From Trema orientale (lineage: Eukaryota > Streptophyta > Magnoliopsida > Rosales > Cannabaceae): a stretch of DNA of 64,000 bases. The translations under genes and the position numbers were made by a program. Positions 60,198 to 64,000 of the stretch are shown one piece after another. The stretch is from contig JXTC01000080.1 in assembly GCA_002914845.1 (NCBI GenBank), positions 626,396-690,395 on the forward strand, in the 5' to 3' direction. The first letter of the stretch is position 1. The number at the start of each line of letters is the position of its first letter. The notes below the pieces were generated by a model, which searched no databases, was not told where the DNA came from, and saw only the letters and a program-made list of their open reading frames with translations.

Positions 60198-61319
60198 CAT
60201 AAAATATAAACGGTAGGATAGATAAGGATGGGCTAAGGGAACTTTCAAGAAATTGGCACCTGTACTTGTGAGGTGTCATGACAATACCTTAGGTTTTGAC
60301 ACATATATAATAAAGAGGTCCAATAATTTCTTGACACATGGGCTTGGTAATGAGGTCCAATCCGATTGTGACACATAGCATAATGACTAATGTGGTCCAA
60401 GCTTTTCGATGATGTGGCGTGAATTTGACTATGTCCCAATAAAAAATTGACACTTGTCTCAAAATGTCAAAATTTTCTTGTGAAAAATTGACCCGTCACA
60501 TTTTATTAATTAACCCCATATTGCACAATTATCACATTATGTGTGACTTAATATTTTTAGTTAGTGACTAATTATAAAAATTTGTCACACCCCAAAACAT
60601 TAAGTCCCCTGAGCTATAGTGAATGTAACCATTCGCTAGAGCTCACTAATGTGAATTTTTCTCCAATATAGTCTTCAAATGTGCCTTGAAAATACCGCAT
60701 TCATAGAGGGAGAATTTTTTCTTTTTTTGGAGAAGACGAAGCACCATTACCTTACAGGCACATCCCAACTAGGTTGGCACCCACCTGTAAGATAATATAA
60801 TTTTCTTCAAATCCGAAAAGAACAAGTGACACGTTCTGTAGGCAAGCTCCAAGTAGCAGATAGCTAGCTCTAGTTGGGTTCCAGATAGTCATGCCAAAAC
60901 ATTTCTATTGGATTGGCCCAACCCAAATAACGCCTCGTTAAACCTTACTAGAGCAAAACCCAGTGGGAAAAATCTCTAGAAAGGAAAAAGAGTACGTTGC
61001 ATGTGAGCAACAAATCTTGGAGTTTAGCTTGAATATTGCCTAGACTGGCTATTCTGATGTCCTGCTTGTTAGTGAAACTTTTTGTAGAGATGACAAACTT
61101 CAGTCTTGATATTGCAGCTTCGTCACCATAAGCGTGCTTGTTTGCGTATATTTTTCTCGCATGCGAGCCACGTGAGCAGTGTGAGAATATGCAAAATAAG
61201 AGATTAGTCCAATGCAAAGAAAAATATAGATAAGCATAGAAATTTATAAAAATTTCAATATTGGACTAAATGATAATTAATTATCAGTTATTTGGACTTT
61301 TGAAATGATGAAAGCCAAA

Positions 61320-61700
61320 TATTTTGTAAAATTAGGGTATGCGCCCAATTTATATATTTCGACTGGGGTGTGCGCCCAGTTTAGATTGGGGTGTGCGCCC
61401 AATTTATATTTTAAACCTGAGTTGTACAAGAGTATCGATTAGGATATATACTGACAAATCCTGGTTCCAATGTACCTGCCGGTAGCATAAGCTCATACCA
61501 AGGGGTACTTTCAGGCTTAGTATAATCCAATCTCGATTCATTGTTTCCGATATTATTGGCAGCATAGGCTTGAACCAAAAGATACTTTTAGGAAATATCC
61601 AATTTTCGGGTTTATACTAACAGTCCCCAGTTCCAATGTATCTTGGCAGCAAAATGCTCGTACCAAAGAATACTTTTGGGCGTAGTTTTTACCCTACTTA
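61320..61700. repeat. Two sets of tandem repeats next to the LTR
   Basis: Set one: GGGTATGCGCCCAATTTA, GGGGTGTGCGCCCAGTTTA and GGGGTGTGCGCCCAATTTA at 61337-61411. Set two: three diverged units of 70-80 bases built from CAGTTCCAATGTA, GGCAGCA, CTCGTACCAA and AATACTTTTGGG (about 61449-61530, 61556-61595 partial, 61617-61690). Such repeats between the coding part and the LTR are known from Tat-lineage elements. Confidence 0.7.
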
Positions 61701-61849
61701 GGATTTGTACAACTATCACGGTAAAAAATATAGATTGCTTAGATAGAGATCTTTTATGAATGCAATCTAAGATGAATGAATACCAACCATTTATCATATG
61801 ATGAAAATTTCATCTATAATAGTTCCTAGATATTGAGATATCTAGAAAA

Positions 61850-64000
61850 CTATATGAAATATTTCTTGATGAATTTCAAGTTGGTTGGTGCAGAAAGTGT
61901 ACCTGTATTCAGGTCTTTGAGAGTGCAGTACCCACTGGATTGGATATCCGCAATTTGATAGGGTCCTTCCCAATTTAGTGTGAACTTAGCAGCATGCATT
62001 CCTTTCATAATGTGATCGGCTGCTTTGAGTACTAAGTCACCTTCTTGGAAATTTCTGGCTCGTACCAATTTGTTGTAGGCTCGAGTGATTTTTCTTTGAT
62101 AGTTTCGAACCCTATCTTGTACTTGTGCTCTTTGATCTTCCAAAATTTCGAGATCAAATTCTCGAGAGTTTTCCGTTCCACCGAGTGCCATCTTAGTAGA
62201 CGGTATGTTTAATTCCACAGGCCATAGAGTTTCAGTCCCATATACTAAAGAAAATGGAGTTTCTTTAGTAGTAGTATGCTTGGTAGCTCTGTATGCCCAA
62301 AGAGTAAGAGGTAGACAGTCATCCCATCGGATCGATTTTTCCTCAATTATTTTTCTGATGATGGCCACCAAAATTTTATTGAATGCTTCTATGGCTCCAT
62401 TTCCTTGAGGATAATATCTGGTGGATTTTCCATGAAAGATTTGATATCTTTCCAGCAGTGATTCAAACTGTTGTCCAATAAATGGTGTCCCATTATTGGA
62501 CAATATCCTTCGAGGTACGCCAAAGCGGCAGATGATATTTTCTTGTATAAATTGGCTAGCAGCTTCTGAAGTGGCCCTTTTGAGAGAAATAGCCTCAGAC
62601 CATTTTGTGAAATTTTCTGTAGCTGCTAAAATCCAGATCTTTCCTTTTGAAGGAGGATTGATAGGTCCAATGAGATCAATCGACCAGGTGTGGAATGGCC
62701 ATGGTGATGTGATACTCTCCATTTCAACAGTGGGTACATGTATCAAGTTTCCATGTCTTTGGCAGGCGTCACATTTTCGGACAAATTCCATGGCATCATT
62801 TTCCATCGTCGGCCAATAGTATCCAATAGTGATCAACTGCTCGAATAAACGTCTTCCACCGATATGGCCACCACAGTCCCCGGCGTGAACTTCTTTTAGG
62901 ACTATTTCTATCTCATTGGGTCCTAAGCATCTCAGGACCTTTCCTTGAAAGCTTTTTCTGAAAAGCAGATTATTCTGAACAAAGAATCTGTCTGCTTTAC
63001 GTTTGACGAGAATAGCTGAAGAAGTATCATCAGGCAGTCGGCCATGATTAATGTAGTCAATATAAATTCTTCTCCAGTCTTCTTCCTCCACAAAGAAGCT
63101 TTCATTGGGATCTATCACAAGCTGGCATTGCTTGCAATTTCTTTGCAGCTCATTAGCTTGCTTTCTTAACTCAGGCCAAAAGTATCCAAGTCGTTGGATT
63201 CTTCTAGCTAGTGTTGGTCCATCTAAACCACAAATTTTAGAATGGACTTCGTCTAACACTTTTCTTCCAAATTCTTCATCAATGCATTTTGCCAAAATTC
63301 CATCGGAGAATCTCTTGTAAACTTGATCGTTGATTAACATAAATGCTTTGATTTCTCCGATATCTTTGACTTCTGGATTTTTCAGCTTCTCTTTAATGGA
63401 TTGGATCCAACCATTTGACTATTGCATTGATGAGTGTATTGGCTCTGACTTGATCTCTAGTGGAATTTGAATAAGATCTTCATCTGTATGACCCATTTTC
63501 AGCACTAGAGTTGCCAAAGCGTCTGCATATTTATTATGAGATCTCGGGACATATTCCAGTTCATAATTTTTGAAATTATGGAGCTTTTCTTGAATTTCTT
63601 CTCGGTATTTGACCAAATTCGGCTCCTTGACAGCAAAGTCTCCATTAAGCTGTCTGATGACTAAGTTGGAGTCCCCACATATTTTCAATTTTGAAATCTT
63701 CATTTCCTTGGCCAGATCTAATCCAATAGCCAAGGCCTCATATTCAGCTTCATTGTTGGAGCAAGGAAAAGCTAATTTAACAGCTTTCTTGAAGATTTCA
63801 CCATGATCGTTTGACAGAACAATGCCGGCACTTCCTTCATTACGTGTGGAGGCACCATCAAAATAGAGTATCCAACAATACTCTTTGCCTTCTACAGACA
63901 TTATTTCCTCCGAATCATGCTTAGTATATTTCAGCAACTCGGCTAGAGCTTGACTCTTGATAGCCTTTGGCTTTTCAACAGTGATATCAAGTTCACTAAG
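61850..64000 (-). pseudogene. Ty3/gypsy (Tat lineage) RNase H and integrase, cut by window edge
   Basis: The minus-strand frame is open from the window edge. It begins in the RT-RNase H link (KAIKSQALAEL) and then shows RNase H with its acidic residues in YFDGAS, NNEAEYEAL, ICGDSN and HNKYADALA. One in-frame TAG at 63419-63421 separates it from the integrase; the frame resumes at once (NGWIQSIKEKLKN, then ATG at 63340). Numbered from that ATG, the integrase part has two zinc-binding modules: H33, D40 (should be His), C69, C72; and H152, H159, C190, C193. The core has D222, N282 in the place of the second catalytic Asp, and E318 at the right distance. A C-terminal domain (GDLVLKAADH, NWEGPYQIADI, KFIKKYF) ends at 61850. 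With the stop and the lost Asp it is inactive. Confidence 0.85.

Larger units (their letters stand above)
59041..61622 (-). mobile_element. Probable 3' LTR of the Ty3/gypsy element (limits uncertain)
   Basis: It lies downstream of the integrase of the minus-strand retroelement. On the minus strand GGAACTGGGGAC (61623-61634) looks like a polypurine tract, directly followed by TGTTAGTATA, a possible LTR start at 61622. A minus-strand TATA-like run is at 60186-60197. The other end is not resolved. The region contains an array of hairpins (59.16-59.64 kb), a 20-bp tandem duplication GGTGACCACATGTAAGAGAG (59838-59878) and the N at 60182. Short plus and minus frames here are not genes. Confidence 0.4.

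Overview
The window is nuclear DNA of a flowering plant, almost certainly a eudicot. The evidence is intron-rich genes of plant-only families (MIZU-KUSSEI1, NPF, RETICULATA-RELATED, G-type lectin receptor kinase, plant ATG1, PRA1.A), very AT-rich spacers, and plant transposon families (CACTA, Mutator/FAR1, Tat-type Ty3/gypsy, a tRNA-derived SINE). I cannot name the species. Four isolated N bases (31890, 53634, 55782, 60182) mark unresolved assembly positions.

Layout: positions 0.4-29.8 kb form a gene block. In order it holds a MIZ1-like gene (-), an NPF2-type transporter (-, 3 exons), a RETICULATA-RELATED chloroplast protein (-, 7 exons), a 5.7 kb spacer, a single-exon lectin receptor kinase (-), an ATG1 autophagy kinase (-, 13 exons), a tRNA-Val(CAC) (+) and a PRA1.A gene (+, 7 exons). 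I rebuilt exon borders by joining GT/AG sites that keep phase and restore family sequence. The genes belong to unrelated pathways (root hydrotropism, nitrate/peptide-type transport, plastid and leaf development, surface perception, autophagy, vesicle traffic) and no shared regulation is visible. Two possible small membrane-peptide genes lie at 33.8 and 36.2 kb.

Positions 37.8-57.6 kb are a transposon block: a solo LTR with its target duplication, a 6.6 kb CACTA element with a perfect 3-bp duplication, a second decayed CACTA element only 216 bp further on, and a 5.3 kb Mutator-like element with 256-bp inverted ends, a 10-bp duplication and a broken FAR1-type transposase. The window ends inside a Tat-type Ty3/gypsy element on the minus strand (RNase H and integrase from 64.0 down to 61.85 kb). 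Its flank at 59.0-61.6 kb is probably an LTR.

Most unusual observations: a run of at least six hairpins at 59.16-59.64 kb whose stems differ in sequence yet stay complementary around a shared core; a 61-bp tandem duplication across a PRA1 exon/intron border that creates two competing 5' splice sites; a duplicated zinc-binding module in the retroelement integrase; and a family of foldback elements.
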